This document shows positions 1 to 8,984 of a DNA stretch of 64,000 bases, one piece after another. The position numbers and the translations under genes are program-made. Positions within the stretch are counted from its first letter, which is position 1. The number at the start of each line of letters is the position of its first letter. Under the pieces are notes generated by a model that saw only the letters and a program-made list of their open reading frames with translations, had not been told where the DNA came from and did not search any database. Source of the DNA: an uncultured Alphaproteobacteria bacterium (GTDB lineage Bacteria > Pseudomonadota > Alphaproteobacteria > RF32 > CAG-239). Where the stretch lies: the NCBI GenBank assembly GCA_944393685.1, contig CALYAW010000005.1:54647-118646 (forward strand), written 5' to 3'.

Positions 1-240
1 TTCATTGCCCAAATATCATGGCATTGTGTAAAGATTAATCATGACAAAAGACAAAGCGGGGCGGAAGCAGAGTAGAAATACTTTGATTTCAGATAGTGTT
101 TTGTATGCGTTTTATTCTTCTTTTTATCTAAAAAATTTCGAAAACTCACAGGGGATAACTTGCACTTAAATAGGTTGTTAAAAGTGTAGGAGATAAAGAT
201 ATTCTGAAAGATTTTATAGCTGATAAAAGATAGATTTTCA

Positions 241-267
241 TTGTCTAAGAAGAAGAATTTGTATAAT
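241..267 (+). promoter_or_regulatory. possible dnaE promoter
   Basis: A perfect TATAAT lies at 262-267 with a TTGTCT hexamer at 241-246, 15 bases apart, which is shorter than ideal. It is about 30 bases before the dnaE start. The rest of 1-240 is AT-rich and shows nothing else I can support; an 89-codon minus-strand frame there has no recognisable composition or start signal. Confidence 0.3.
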
Positions 268-295
268 CTATGAAAGCGTTGAAGAAGGAAGGTCC

Positions 296-3200
296 ATGGC
301 AGAACCAAAATTTATACATCTGCGAGTTCATACGGCATATTCGTTATCCGAAGGAGCAATGAAGGTTCCTGCGCTGATTCATCGTCTTCACGAAGAACAT
401 GTTCCGGCAATAGCCGTAACAGATACGGCCAATATGTTTGGGGGCAAGGCTTTTTCCAAATATGCGGCTGACGAGGGTGTAAAGCCGATTTTAGGATGCC
501 AATTTTATTTGCGCAATCCGGATGCCGATGATGTATTAAAATCCAAGGGCCGAATAATAGAGCCGGATAAAATAATTCTTCTTGTGCAAAATGATATAGG
601 CTATTCCAATATTATGCATCTGATGAAACTTTCATATCTTGACAATCCGCAAAGCAATGAAAAACCTCAGCTAAAAATGTCAGATATTAAGAGTTTTAAT
701 GAAGGGTTAATAGCATTAAGCGGAGGCGTTGAGGGACAAATAGGGCGTTTGTTGCTAGAGAACCGTTCAGCAGAAGCAGAAGATACCACACAAAAAATAC
801 AAGAAATCTTCGGAGACCGTTTTTATATGGAAATATCTCGTATTGGCCTTGAGAGCGAGCGCCAGACCGAAGATAAGTTTATAGATTTGGCCTATAAATA
901 TAACATTCCGTTGGTGGCAACCAATGAGGCGTTTTTCTTTGATGCCGACATGTATGAAGCGCATGATGCTTTGGTATGCATCGCGGCAGCAGAGTATGTT
1001 GCAAACGACAACCGCAAAAAATTTTCGCCGAATAACCGTCTGCGTTCCGAAGCGGAAATGGTTGAGCTTTTTTCAGATCTTCCGGAAGCATTGCAAAATA
1101 CGGTGAATATAGCCAAACGTTGCAGCTATCTTTCGAGTAAAGTTAATCCATTATTGCCGATTTTTGAGTGTCCTGGTGCAATGAGTCAAGATGACTATAT
1201 TGATCAACAGGCTCATAAAGGATTGGACGAAAGGATGCGAGCTCATGTTTATTTTGAAGGAATGACAGCGGAAGAAAAAAAAGAGCTTGATGATAAATAT
1301 TATGCGCGTTTGGAGTATGAGTTAAGCGTTATCAAGAAAATGGGGTTTCCGGGATATTTTTTAATCGTTTCGGACTTTATTCAGTGGTCAAAAACGCATG
1401 GTGTTCCGGTAGGTCCGGGACGAGGCTCCGGTGCAGGCTCAATAGTTGCTTGGTCTTTAAAAATTACCGATCTTGATCCATTAAAGCTGGATTTATTGTT
1501 TGAAAGATTTTTAAATCCTGAGCGAGTAAACATGCCGGATTTTGACGTTGACTTTTGTCAAGAAAATCGAGCCAAAACAATTGAATATGTACAAAATAAA
1601 TATGGTTTTGATCATGTAGCTCAAATTATAACATATGGAAAACTGCAATCCAAAGCGGTAATACGAGATGTTGCTCGAGTTTTGCAGATGCCGTATGCGC
1701 ACGCTGACCGTATTTCGAAAATGATTCCTCCCGGAGTTCAAGGAAAAAATCCGACTTTGCAAGAGGCCTTGGATCAGGTTCCGGAATTGGAAGAAATGCG
1801 GCAAAACGATCCTCAGGTAAATAAGTTGTTTGATATAGCCATGAAACTTGAGGGGTTATATCGTCATTCAGGCGTTCACGCCGCCGGAGTTGTTATAGGA
1901 GATCGCCCGCTTGAACAATTAGTTCCGCTTTATAAGGATCCGCGGGCAGATATGCCGGTTACTCAATATGACATGAAGTTTGTCGAAGAAACAGGTTTAA
2001 TTAAGTTTGACTTTTTAGGGTTAAAAACACTAACAGTTATCAAGCGAGCCGTTGATTGGATTAAAAAGACCAAAGGAATAAGTCTTGATATTGAAAAAGT
2101 TCCGCTTGATGATAAGCAAACTTATGAGATGCTCCAACGAGGAGACACAACAGCAGTCTTTCAGTTTGAGTCTCCGGGTATGAAAGATGTTCACAAGCAA
2201 ATTAAGCCGGACCGTTTTGAAGATTTAATTGCTATTGTTTCCCTTTATCGACCAGGGCCGATGGATAACATTCCCAGTTACATCAAACGCAAGCATGGAG
2301 AGGAAGAAATTACCTATTTGCATCCTTTGCTTGAGCCGATTTTGAAAGAAACATATGGTATTATGATTTACCAAGAGCAGGTTATGAATATAGCGCGAGC
2401 ACTTGGCGGTTATACCATGGGAGGAGCCGATAAGTTGCGCAAGGTTATGGGTAAAAAAATGCGCGATGAGATACCCAAACAACGCAAAATGTTTATGGAA
2501 GGAGCGGTTAAAAACGGCATAGAAGAATCTGTTGCCGAAGCAATTTTTGATCAAATGGAGAAATTTGCCTCATATGGTTTCAACAAATCACACGCGGCAG
2601 CGTACTCATTGATATCTTATCAAACAGCATACCTTAAGGCGCATTATCCGGTAGAATTTATGTGCGCAGTCATGTCTTTGGATATTACAAATGTAGACAA
2701 GTTGTTGTTTTATAAAGAAGAATGTAAAAAAATGGGATTCAAGGTTTTGCCGCCTGACATTAATAAGTCTGATGCGGATTTTTCCGTTGAAGATGGTAAT
2801 ATTCGTTATGCCTTGGCAGCCATAAAGAGCGTAGGAGCGGCAAATATGGAGGCGATAGAAGCAGAAAGAAAATCCCGAGGTCCATACAAAGATATTTCTG
2901 ATTTTATTCATCGTATAGATGCCAAGCAAATCAACCGTCGTCAGCTAGAACAATTGATTAAAGCGGGGGCTTTTGATTGTATCGACAAAAACAGAGGTCG
3001 TCTTTTTGCCAACATAGACACAATAGTACAACATATTTCAGCAGCGACCGAGCTAAAAACAAGTGTTCAATCGTCTTTGTTTGGAACAGAAGAATTGCAA
3101 GCCAAAGTAAAATTATCCGAACAAGCGGATTGGCCGGAGCTTGAGCGCCTAAAGCTGGAAGCTGAGGCCATAGGATTTTATTTATCAGCACATCCGCTTG

Positions 3201-3766
3201 ATAGCTACGCACAAGGAATGGAGCGTCTTGGCGTTAAAAAATGCAATGAAGTTTTTCAGGGGATTCGCACCGGAGATAATATTCGCGCCAAGCTTGCCGG
3301 ATGTGTTAACTCATTTCAAAAGCGTTTGAGTAAAAGTGGTAATAAATACGCTTTTTTAGAAATATCTGATGGTACCAGCAATTTTGAAGGCTTGCTTTTC
3401 TCAGAAGGGCTTGTTCGGTATGAAGAAACAATAAAATCTGGACTTCCGTTGCTGGTAAGTGTTACGATAGACAAACAAAATGAAGATGGTAACCCCCGAG
3501 TTATGATTAACAGTGTTGAAACGCTTGATAAAGCCATTTCAGATGTTGCCAACGGTCTGGAAATCAGTATAGGGGATATTGGAGCCGTTTCCAAACTTCG
3601 TCAGATATTGTCCGGAGATAGAAATGGCAAAAATAAAATATATATCAAACCCGATAATGATAATTGGGACATCAGAATAGAGCTCAAAGGCGGTTATGCG
3701 CTATATGGCGATATTCTGAGCCAAATACGTTCATTGGCAGGCATAACTTCGGTTAAGGAAATATAG
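296..3766 (+). CDS. dnaE: DNA polymerase III alpha subunit
   Basis: Catalytic subunit of the replicative polymerase. The 1,156-residue length is normal for DnaE1. Seen in order: N-terminal PHP domain (HLRVHTAYS near residue 8), the glycine-rich GPGRGSGAGS segment, palm motif PDFDVDF at 414-420 with the two catalytic Asp (417, 419), the third Asp in FDFLGLK (about 572), the YRHSGVHAAG and RPGPMDNIP motifs, the QEQVMNIA fingers region, helix-hairpin-helix and a C-terminal OB fold. The ATG is preceded by AAGGAAGG at 285-292. The stop is followed 2 bases later by the next gene, so the two are probably co-transcribed. Confidence 0.98.
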   Translation: MAEPKFIHLRVHTAYSLSEGAMKVPALIHRLHEEHVPAIAVTDTANMFGGKAFSKYAADEGVKPILGCQFYLRNPDADDVLKSKGRIIEPDKIILLVQNDIGYSNIMHLMKLSYLDNPQSNEKPQLKMSDIKSFNEGLIALSGGVEGQIGRLLLENRSAEAEDTTQKIQEIFGDRFYMEISRIGLESERQTEDKFIDLAYKYNIPLVATNEAFFFDADMYEAHDALVCIAAAEYVANDNRKKFSPNNRLRSEAEMVELFSDLPEALQNTVNIAKRCSYLSSKVNPLLPIFECPGAMSQDDYIDQQAHKGLDERMRAHVYFEGMTAEEKKELDDKYYARLEYELSVIKKMGFPGYFLIVSDFIQWSKTHGVPVGPGRGSGAGSIVAWSLKITDLDPLKLDLLFERFLNPERVNMPDFDVDFCQENRAKTIEYVQNKYGFDHVAQIITYGKLQSKAVIRDVARVLQMPYAHADRISKMIPPGVQGKNPTLQEALDQVPELEEMRQNDPQVNKLFDIAMKLEGLYRHSGVHAAGVVIGDRPLEQLVPLYKDPRADMPVTQYDMKFVEETGLIKFDFLGLKTLTVIKRAVDWIKKTKGISLDIEKVPLDDKQTYEMLQRGDTTAVFQFESPGMKDVHKQIKPDRFEDLIAIVSLYRPGPMDNIPSYIKRKHGEEEITYLHPLLEPILKETYGIMIYQEQVMNIARALGGYTMGGADKLRKVMGKKMRDEIPKQRKMFMEGAVKNGIEESVAEAIFDQMEKFASYGFNKSHAAAYSLISYQTAYLKAHYPVEFMCAVMSLDITNVDKLLFYKEECKKMGFKVLPPDINKSDADFSVEDGNIRYALAAIKSVGAANMEAIEAERKSRGPYKDISDFIHRIDAKQINRRQLEQLIKAGAFDCIDKNRGRLFANIDTIVQHISAATELKTSVQSSLFGTEELQAKVKLSEQADWPELERLKLEAEAIGFYLSAHPLDSYAQGMERLGVKKCNEVFQGIRTGDNIRAKLAGCVNSFQKRLSKSGNKYAFLEISDGTSNFEGLLFSEGLVRYEETIKSGLPLLVSVTIDKQNEDGNPRVMINSVETLDKAISDVANGLEISIGDIGAVSKLRQILSGDRNGKNKIYIKPDNDNWDIRIELKGGYALYGDILSQIRSLAGITSVKEI

Positions 3767-3768
3767 CA

Positions 3769-4626
3769 ATGAAAACATTATGGTCAAAATTGAATCAATG
3801 GTATAACGGCACCTCCAACAAAGCAGCACCGCTTCCCGAGGAAAAAGTAAAAAAATTTCCTATTTTTAGATTAATATTCGGTCCCTATAATCTATTTATT
3901 GATAACAGTCGAAAATTCTTTATTGTCGGAGGCATTTTTGCACTGGTTATGACACTAGTATTTTTATTGCTCGGTCAAAATTTAATGTGCGCATTTGAAA
4001 ATAACAGTCGCACCGGTTTTTGTGCCGATGGCCCTGTATTCTATATTATTGCGCGTTTTATGGGCTTGTTTTTAATCAGTATGTTTAGTGTCCGTCTCTA
4101 TGAATATTGTTATAATAATGCCGCGTTTTCATGGAAATGGTTATTATTCCCTCAGAAAAGCGATGTAAAAATGTTTGGCGGATATTTGGTTTATATAAGC
4201 TTAAATTTATTATCGCTTGTGTCAGCCTATCTTTTATATATACGCATTCCCAATCCAGATTGGCGGATAGAATTATCTTATTTCTTTGTCGTTTCTTTGG
4301 GCTTTTTGGTGCCGTTTGTATTATTGCGTTTTTACAGCCTAATGGCCTTTGTCATGGAAAATCGCAAAATTCCTTCTTTAAAGAAAATATGGTATGAAAC
4401 TTCTGGTAACGGACTGCGTTTATTGATTAGTTTTGCACTTTTATTTTGTATTTTGATTTTCTCATTAAATTCGGTCATAAATAATTTTAGACTTGTCGCT
4501 TCTGAAAATACGATTTATATTACATTTGTCGCCGAATATATATTTAATTTGGTTGTTTTGCTAAATATTATGTTTTTTATCAATTACTGCCATGTGCAGA
4601 AAGATTTTTTGTTTGGAGAAGAATAA
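3769..4626 (+). CDS. membrane protein, paralogue of the next gene
   Basis: Unrecognised 285-residue integral membrane protein with about six hydrophobic segments and no cleavable signal. After the first membrane span comes a short loop with two cysteines ten residues apart (C-AFENNSRTGF-C). The following gene has the same plan: soluble N-terminus, membrane span, loop with a close Cys pair, a Cys at the start of a cytoplasmic loop, then four spans, so the two look like diverged tandem paralogues. It starts 2 bases after dnaE and ends 1 base before its neighbour. The general look recalls YciC/glycerophosphodiester-phosphodiesterase membrane-domain proteins, but I cannot assign a function. Confidence 0.75.
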   Translation: MKTLWSKLNQWYNGTSNKAAPLPEEKVKKFPIFRLIFGPYNLFIDNSRKFFIVGGIFALVMTLVFLLLGQNLMCAFENNSRTGFCADGPVFYIIARFMGLFLISMFSVRLYEYCYNNAAFSWKWLLFPQKSDVKMFGGYLVYISLNLLSLVSAYLLYIRIPNPDWRIELSYFFVVSLGFLVPFVLLRFYSLMAFVMENRKIPSLKKIWYETSGNGLRLLISFALLFCILIFSLNSVINNFRLVASENTIYITFVAEYIFNLVVLLNIMFFINYCHVQKDFLFGEE

Positions 4627-4627
4627 G

Positions 4628-5407
4628 ATGAGCAAGACTCTGGAAAAAGAAGTAGTCAAACTCCCTTTTATTGATACCATAAAACAGAGTTTTTTATATT
4701 TTTTTGAAAACCTTGGTTTGTTTGTAAAATTGGCGTCATTAGGGATAGTTGTTGTCCTGTTTGATATGTTTTCGGATTTTCCGACACTATGCGCAATGCG
4801 AGGAATTGAATGCCCGCAAAGCTGGCAACAAAGTGTTTCCACATTATTGCTGTTATTGGTTTCGGTCTCAGCCATAATTATGTATTGTCGCAATATTATC
4901 TTCAAAAGTACGTCAATGAGTTGGCCCTCTTTTGTAAAAGCCTTGCTTTTGTATGCGCTTTTTAGCGTTTTTCTGGTTATATTGATTGTGATACCCAGTA
5001 TTGCGGTTATGTTTTTGTATGGTATGATTATCCCGGGAGCGGGTACACATAATCTTATTGAGAACGTCCTTTTATTTGTTCCGTTGCTTATAGCAATAGG
5101 CGTTGCCCCAATTTTTTTGATTTTTCCAGCGATTGCGGTCGAGGATAAAAGTTTTGGAATTAGACAGGTTTTTGCTTTAGCAAAAGGAAATCACAATCGA
5201 ATTTTCTGGGGACAGTTTTTAATGATGGTTCCTTGTGCGATTGTTATTTTGATTTTGAATTCTTTATATAAGATAATTGGAGTTGACAATTATTTGATAA
5301 ACGAATTCTTTATCATCGTCGTTATAGCTTTTTCTTTGGCGGATTCCTGCCTAAAGGCATCTTACTACGCGTACATATATAAATTTTTCAAGAAAAACCA
5401 AGAATAA
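4628..5407 (+). CDS. membrane protein, paralogue of the previous gene
   Basis: A 259-residue hydrophobic protein with about six membrane spans. I chose the ATG at 4628 (MSKTLEKEV) because GGAGAA lies at 4616-4621; an in-frame start at 4592 lies inside the upstream gene with no ribosome site. The loop after the first span again has a Cys pair (C-AMRGIE-C), matching the layout of the preceding gene. The stretch around AIAVEDKS followed by ALAKGN resembles the conserved loop of YciC-like membrane proteins. Function unknown. Transcription ends at the hairpin directly downstream. Confidence 0.75.
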   Translation: MSKTLEKEVVKLPFIDTIKQSFLYFFENLGLFVKLASLGIVVVLFDMFSDFPTLCAMRGIECPQSWQQSVSTLLLLLVSVSAIIMYCRNIIFKSTSMSWPSFVKALLLYALFSVFLVILIVIPSIAVMFLYGMIIPGAGTHNLIENVLLFVPLLIAIGVAPIFLIFPAIAVEDKSFGIRQVFALAKGNHNRIFWGQFLMMVPCAIVILILNSLYKIIGVDNYLINEFFIIVVIAFSLADSCLKASYYAYIYKFFKKNQE

Positions 5408-5409
5408 AA

Positions 5410-5450
5410 AGAAACAAAAAAGCCTCTCAATGAGAGGCTTTTTTGTTTCT
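5410..5450. terminator. bidirectional intrinsic terminator
   Basis: A perfect 20-bp inverted repeat: 5410-5429 pairs with 5431-5450. A six-A run flanks the GC-rich stem core on one side and six T on the other, so it works in both directions. It serves the plus-strand membrane-protein gene (stop at 5407) and the minus-strand der (stop at 5427-5429). The last codons of der form the right arm. Confidence 0.93.
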
Positions 5451-6854
5451 AATGGGAGAGTTTTTTTTCTCTTTTGCATCGGCATAAGGATTTCCTGTTT
5501 TGCGCACAGTTATCCGAATAGGAATTCCACGCAAATCAAAATCCTCACGTAACTGGTTTGTCAAATAACGCAAATAAGCATCCGGCAAGCCTTCAGGATT
5601 ACTTGAAAATATATAAAAAGAAGGAGGTCTTGTTTTGGCCTGAGTAATGTAACGCAACTTAATGCGGCGTTTGTTCTTGCCAAGAGGAGGTGGATATTTG
5701 TCAATCATATCTGCAAACCATTGATTTAGAGGAGCAGTCGGGATACGGAGATTCCATCGCTCATAAACCTTAAGAACAGCTCGCATCAGTTTATCAAGAT
5801 TTTCTTTTTTTAGAGCAGAAATTGTAACAGTAGGAATCCCTTCGGCCTGAGCTAAAGAAGTTTGTAGTTTGTCATTCAGGCGTTGCAGCGCTTCTTTTCT
5901 GTTGGCAATATCCCATTTATTAACAGCAATAACCAAAGCTCTTCCTTCATCCAGAACTTCTCTGGCAATAGTAAGGTCTTGCTTGTCAAGAACAGCATCG
6001 GCATCCAAAACCAAAACCACAACCTGAGCCAAATAAGCCGCTTTTTTTGTACTGGCGGCAGCCATTTTTTCAAGAGAATCTTCGATTCTTGCATGTTTTC
6101 GAAGACCCGCCGTGTCTACCAAATTAATTTTATATCCATCATAACACCACTCACTTGCAATTGCATCACGTGTCACTCCAGCTTCCGGGCCAGTCAACAT
6201 TCGCTCATCATTAAGCAAAGCATTAACGAGGGTCGATTTTCCGACATTTGGTCTGCCAACAATAGCCAACTGGATAGGACGTTTTTTATGAGTGCCGCTA
6301 ATCTCATTATCAGCAGTATCTAGGGAAGAAACGGCATTATCTTGCAGGCATTCTTGAATTTTGTCTGCTTCAGGCTTCAGGGCTTCATATAAATCAGGCA
6401 GCCCCAGCCCATGTTCGGCAGAAAAAGGAATTGGCGTTCCAAGTCCTAATTTATAGGCTTCATGAATACTGTCTTCTTGAAGTTTTCCTTCACACTTATT
6501 TGCCAATAAGACAACAGGCTTACCGCTTTGTCTGACCAAATCAGCCAGATGTTCGTCATAGGGTTGTATTCCGTCACGAGCATCAAACAAAAAGAGCGTA
6601 ACATCGGCTTCTTTGATTGCCCGTTCCGTTTGTAGCCACATCCTTTTTTCAAGAGAGTCTTCTTTTGAATATTCATAGCCTGCAGTATCAATAACGCTCA
6701 ACTTTAGGCTATAAAGTTTTGCATCAGCTTCGCGCCGATCACGCGTTACACCGGGCTTATCGTGAACAATGGCAATTTTTCTTCCGACCAAGCGATTAAA
6801 TAGTGTCGATTTTCCAACATTTGGGCGTCCAATGATTGCTATTCTTAAAACCAT
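5427..6854 (-). CDS. der: ribosome-assembly GTPase Der (EngA)
   Basis: Double GTPase needed for 50S subunit maturation. Two complete G domains in tandem: P-loops GRPNVGKST at residues 9-17 and 200-208, each followed by its DTAG (G3) and NKxD-type (G4: NKCE, NKWD) motifs, then the C-terminal KH-like domain. Total 475 residues, usual for the family. ATG preceded by AGGAT. Followed 11 bases on by bamB, as in many proteobacteria where der, bamB and yfgM are linked. The C-terminal tail is basic and its codons double as one arm of the terminator. Confidence 0.97.
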   Translation of the reverse strand: MVLRIAIIGRPNVGKSTLFNRLVGRKIAIVHDKPGVTRDRREADAKLYSLKLSVIDTAGYEYSKEDSLEKRMWLQTERAIKEADVTLFLFDARDGIQPYDEHLADLVRQSGKPVVLLANKCEGKLQEDSIHEAYKLGLGTPIPFSAEHGLGLPDLYEALKPEADKIQECLQDNAVSSLDTADNEISGTHKKRPIQLAIVGRPNVGKSTLVNALLNDERMLTGPEAGVTRDAIASEWCYDGYKINLVDTAGLRKHARIEDSLEKMAAASTKKAAYLAQVVVLVLDADAVLDKQDLTIAREVLDEGRALVIAVNKWDIANRKEALQRLNDKLQTSLAQAEGIPTVTISALKKENLDKLMRAVLKVYERWNLRIPTAPLNQWFADMIDKYPPPLGKNKRRIKLRYITQAKTRPPSFYIFSSNPEGLPDAYLRYLTNQLREDFDLRGIPIRITVRKTGNPYADAKEKKNSPIRNKKASH

Positions 6855-6865
6855 TTTATTTTATC

Positions 6866-8197
6866 CTATTTATAAGCAAGCAAATCAGCATCTTCAGTTG
6901 TAAAAATAGTTATACCGCCGGCCACTATAGGACTTTGCGCTATGCCGTCTGATGTCGAGATATAGCTTATAATTTCGCCATTATAAGGAGACACGGCGAA
7001 AACATATCCATTGGAAGTTGCCACAATTAAACGGTCAGCAGCTAAAACAGGCCCGCTACCATATACCCCGGACTTTTCTTCCATATCATCGCCGGTTGGA
7101 ATTGTCGTATTCCAAATAATTTTGCCGTTATTTTTGTTGATGGCCAATAAGTTAAATTCATTTGTAAGAACGAACAAATACTCGCCGGCAATCCAAGGCT
7201 GGTTAGTGCTTCCCATTTCTCGTTCCCAAATCCGAGACCCTGTGCGTAAATCAATAGCAGCCAAAACGCTGTTATATCCGACGGCAAAAACTTTATTTCC
7301 GTCAATAACAGGATTTGCTTTAATAGCGGTAATTTCAGCTAAAGAATTTGTTCGTCTTTTAGAAACCAACAAATCCGTCCACAAAGGAGTTCCTGTAGAG
7401 GCCTTAAAAGCTCGCAACTCTCCGTTAGAAAAAGCCGCAATAATTACATCCATTTCAGAGTTATAGGCGGGACTGGCGCCTCCGACAATTGTTGTTGCCT
7501 CAAAATCGGTTTGTCCTCTCCACAAAATACTTCCGTCATCTGCATCCAAAGCTGCCAACGTATTATCAAAAGTTTGTACCAAAACCCTATTTGCAGCAAC
7601 GCTAGGAGCAATTCTGATTGGCATGTCAAGAGAAGTGCGCCATAGCTTCTTGCCATTAAACATATCTAAGCAAAAGACATCACCAAAACCGGTTGTCGCA
7701 TACACTTTTTTGTTAAACACGGCCAGACCGGCACCTTTAATTGAAGCGCTTTTCTCTTCTTTGTTTTTAGGTTTTAAGCGTCTTTCCCAAATTTGTTTTC
7801 CATTATCAAGCCTAAAAGCGCTGACTATTCCTTCGGCATCAATCGTAAACACGACTTTGTTGCTAATGACCGGAGATGCAATTAAGATATCGCGTTTGGA
7901 AGTTCCTTCTCCAAAATTAGTATCCCACAATTTTTTAAGTTTTGTATCTGTTTTCAGATGCCCCATAAGGTGTTGAGAGTTTCCTCCGTTTTGCGCCCAT
8001 CTGGCATTATCATAAGGGCGCGGCAGGCGAATTTTAAGTTCTCCCGACGCATAGTCCGGAACGAGGCTTGAATCTTCACTTATAATGTTGATGCGCTCAC
8101 CATCAATATTCAGAGGTTCTTTACCAAAGAAACCACACGCAGACAAAGAGCATACAGCAATAGCGGCAATAATCAGCTTATAGTATTTACAGGGCAT
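6866..8197 (-). CDS. bamB: outer-membrane assembly lipoprotein BamB
   Basis: Accessory lipoprotein of the BAM complex that inserts beta-barrel proteins. A 443-residue precursor with an N-terminal hydrophobic segment and lipobox LSAC (Cys about residue 21), then repeated PQQ/WD-like blades such as GKQIWERRL, GKKLWRTSL, GSILWRGQT and GKIIWNTTI, giving an eight-bladed propeller. GGAGAA stands before the ATG. It lies between der (downstream) and a YfgM-like gene (upstream), the typical arrangement, which supports the assignment. Confidence 0.93.
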   Translation of the reverse strand: MPCKYYKLIIAAIAVCSLSACGFFGKEPLNIDGERINIISEDSSLVPDYASGELKIRLPRPYDNARWAQNGGNSQHLMGHLKTDTKLKKLWDTNFGEGTSKRDILIASPVISNKVVFTIDAEGIVSAFRLDNGKQIWERRLKPKNKEEKSASIKGAGLAVFNKKVYATTGFGDVFCLDMFNGKKLWRTSLDMPIRIAPSVAANRVLVQTFDNTLAALDADDGSILWRGQTDFEATTIVGGASPAYNSEMDVIIAAFSNGELRAFKASTGTPLWTDLLVSKRRTNSLAEITAIKANPVIDGNKVFAVGYNSVLAAIDLRTGSRIWEREMGSTNQPWIAGEYLFVLTNEFNLLAINKNNGKIIWNTTIPTGDDMEEKSGVYGSGPVLAADRLIVATSNGYVFAVSPYNGEIISYISTSDGIAQSPIVAGGITIFTTEDADLLAYK

Positions 8198-8218
8198 AAA
8201 TGTTCTCCGTACAGGGGA

Positions 8219-8896
8219 TTAAATTTTTTGATTTAACAGGGCTAACATTTCCTGTGCACGAGCTTTAAGATTATCTGAAGTATTGGCCGAAGACACAATT
8301 TTTTCATATTGATTTTTGGCTTCGTCAATATTTCCATCACGAATAGCAAGCATAGCCAAAAGCTCTCTGGCAACATTATAACTTCCGTTATTTTTCTCTG
8401 CTAAGGGAAGCAATAATTGTTTTATGTCGGCAGCAGGAGCGTTATTATCCATTTTATAAGCAGCAAGTTTCAAAGCGGCAATTTCTTGCATTTGTTCATT
8501 TTTTGCGTCTGTTGCAATTTCTTCCAGCAAGAGAGCAGCTTCTTGGGTCTTGTTTTGTTCAAAATAGATATTGGCAATTTGTAGTTTTGCAATACTTTGA
8601 TATATTCCGGAGGTTCTCTCTATAATATTATTTAATATATCCAAACTTTCATCCAGACGGCCTTGGCTTTGTAATGAGATTGCAACAGCATAAGCATTGG
8701 AGATTTCTTGGTTTTTTTTGTTTGCCCAGTTTCTGAACGTTTCAAAACTGACCGCGGCAGTCAAAGCAGCGGCTACGGCAATAATGATAAACAAACCATA
8801 TTTATTCCATAGGTTTTTCAATTCGTCATTTTTCACGTCATCGGCGATTTCTTGTAGCAACGGATCATGTGCCAACGGGTCTTTTTCTTTTTTCAT
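8219..8896 (-). CDS. YfgM-like membrane-anchored TPR protein
   Basis: A 225-residue protein with one transmembrane segment at about residues 33-52 after a cytoplasmic N-terminus, then a helical repeat region with tetratricopeptide spacing (alanine/leucine periodicity, DESLDILNNI, NIDEAKNQYEKI). This matches the YfgM/TPR_21 family, an ancillary partner of the SecYEG translocon and periplasmic chaperones in E. coli. Strong AAGGAGAT before the ATG. It is 21 bases upstream of bamB in the same operon. Confidence 0.82.
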   Translation of the reverse strand: MKKEKDPLAHDPLLQEIADDVKNDELKNLWNKYGLFIIIAVAAALTAAVSFETFRNWANKKNQEISNAYAVAISLQSQGRLDESLDILNNIIERTSGIYQSIAKLQIANIYFEQNKTQEAALLLEEIATDAKNEQMQEIAALKLAAYKMDNNAPAADIKQLLLPLAEKNNGSYNVARELLAMLAIRDGNIDEAKNQYEKIVSSANTSDNLKARAQEMLALLNQKI

Positions 8897-8984
8897 TAAT
8901 ATCTCCTTGACTTAAAATATATTTTATAAGGTCTATATATGAGTTATCCTCTGCATAGTAAAGGAAAATTTGTTTTTACAAATT

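Noticed and set aside
39..308. 89-codon minus-strand frame at the window start
   Set aside because: Low-complexity, no ribosome site, overlaps the dnaE start region; looks like chance in AT-rich DNA.
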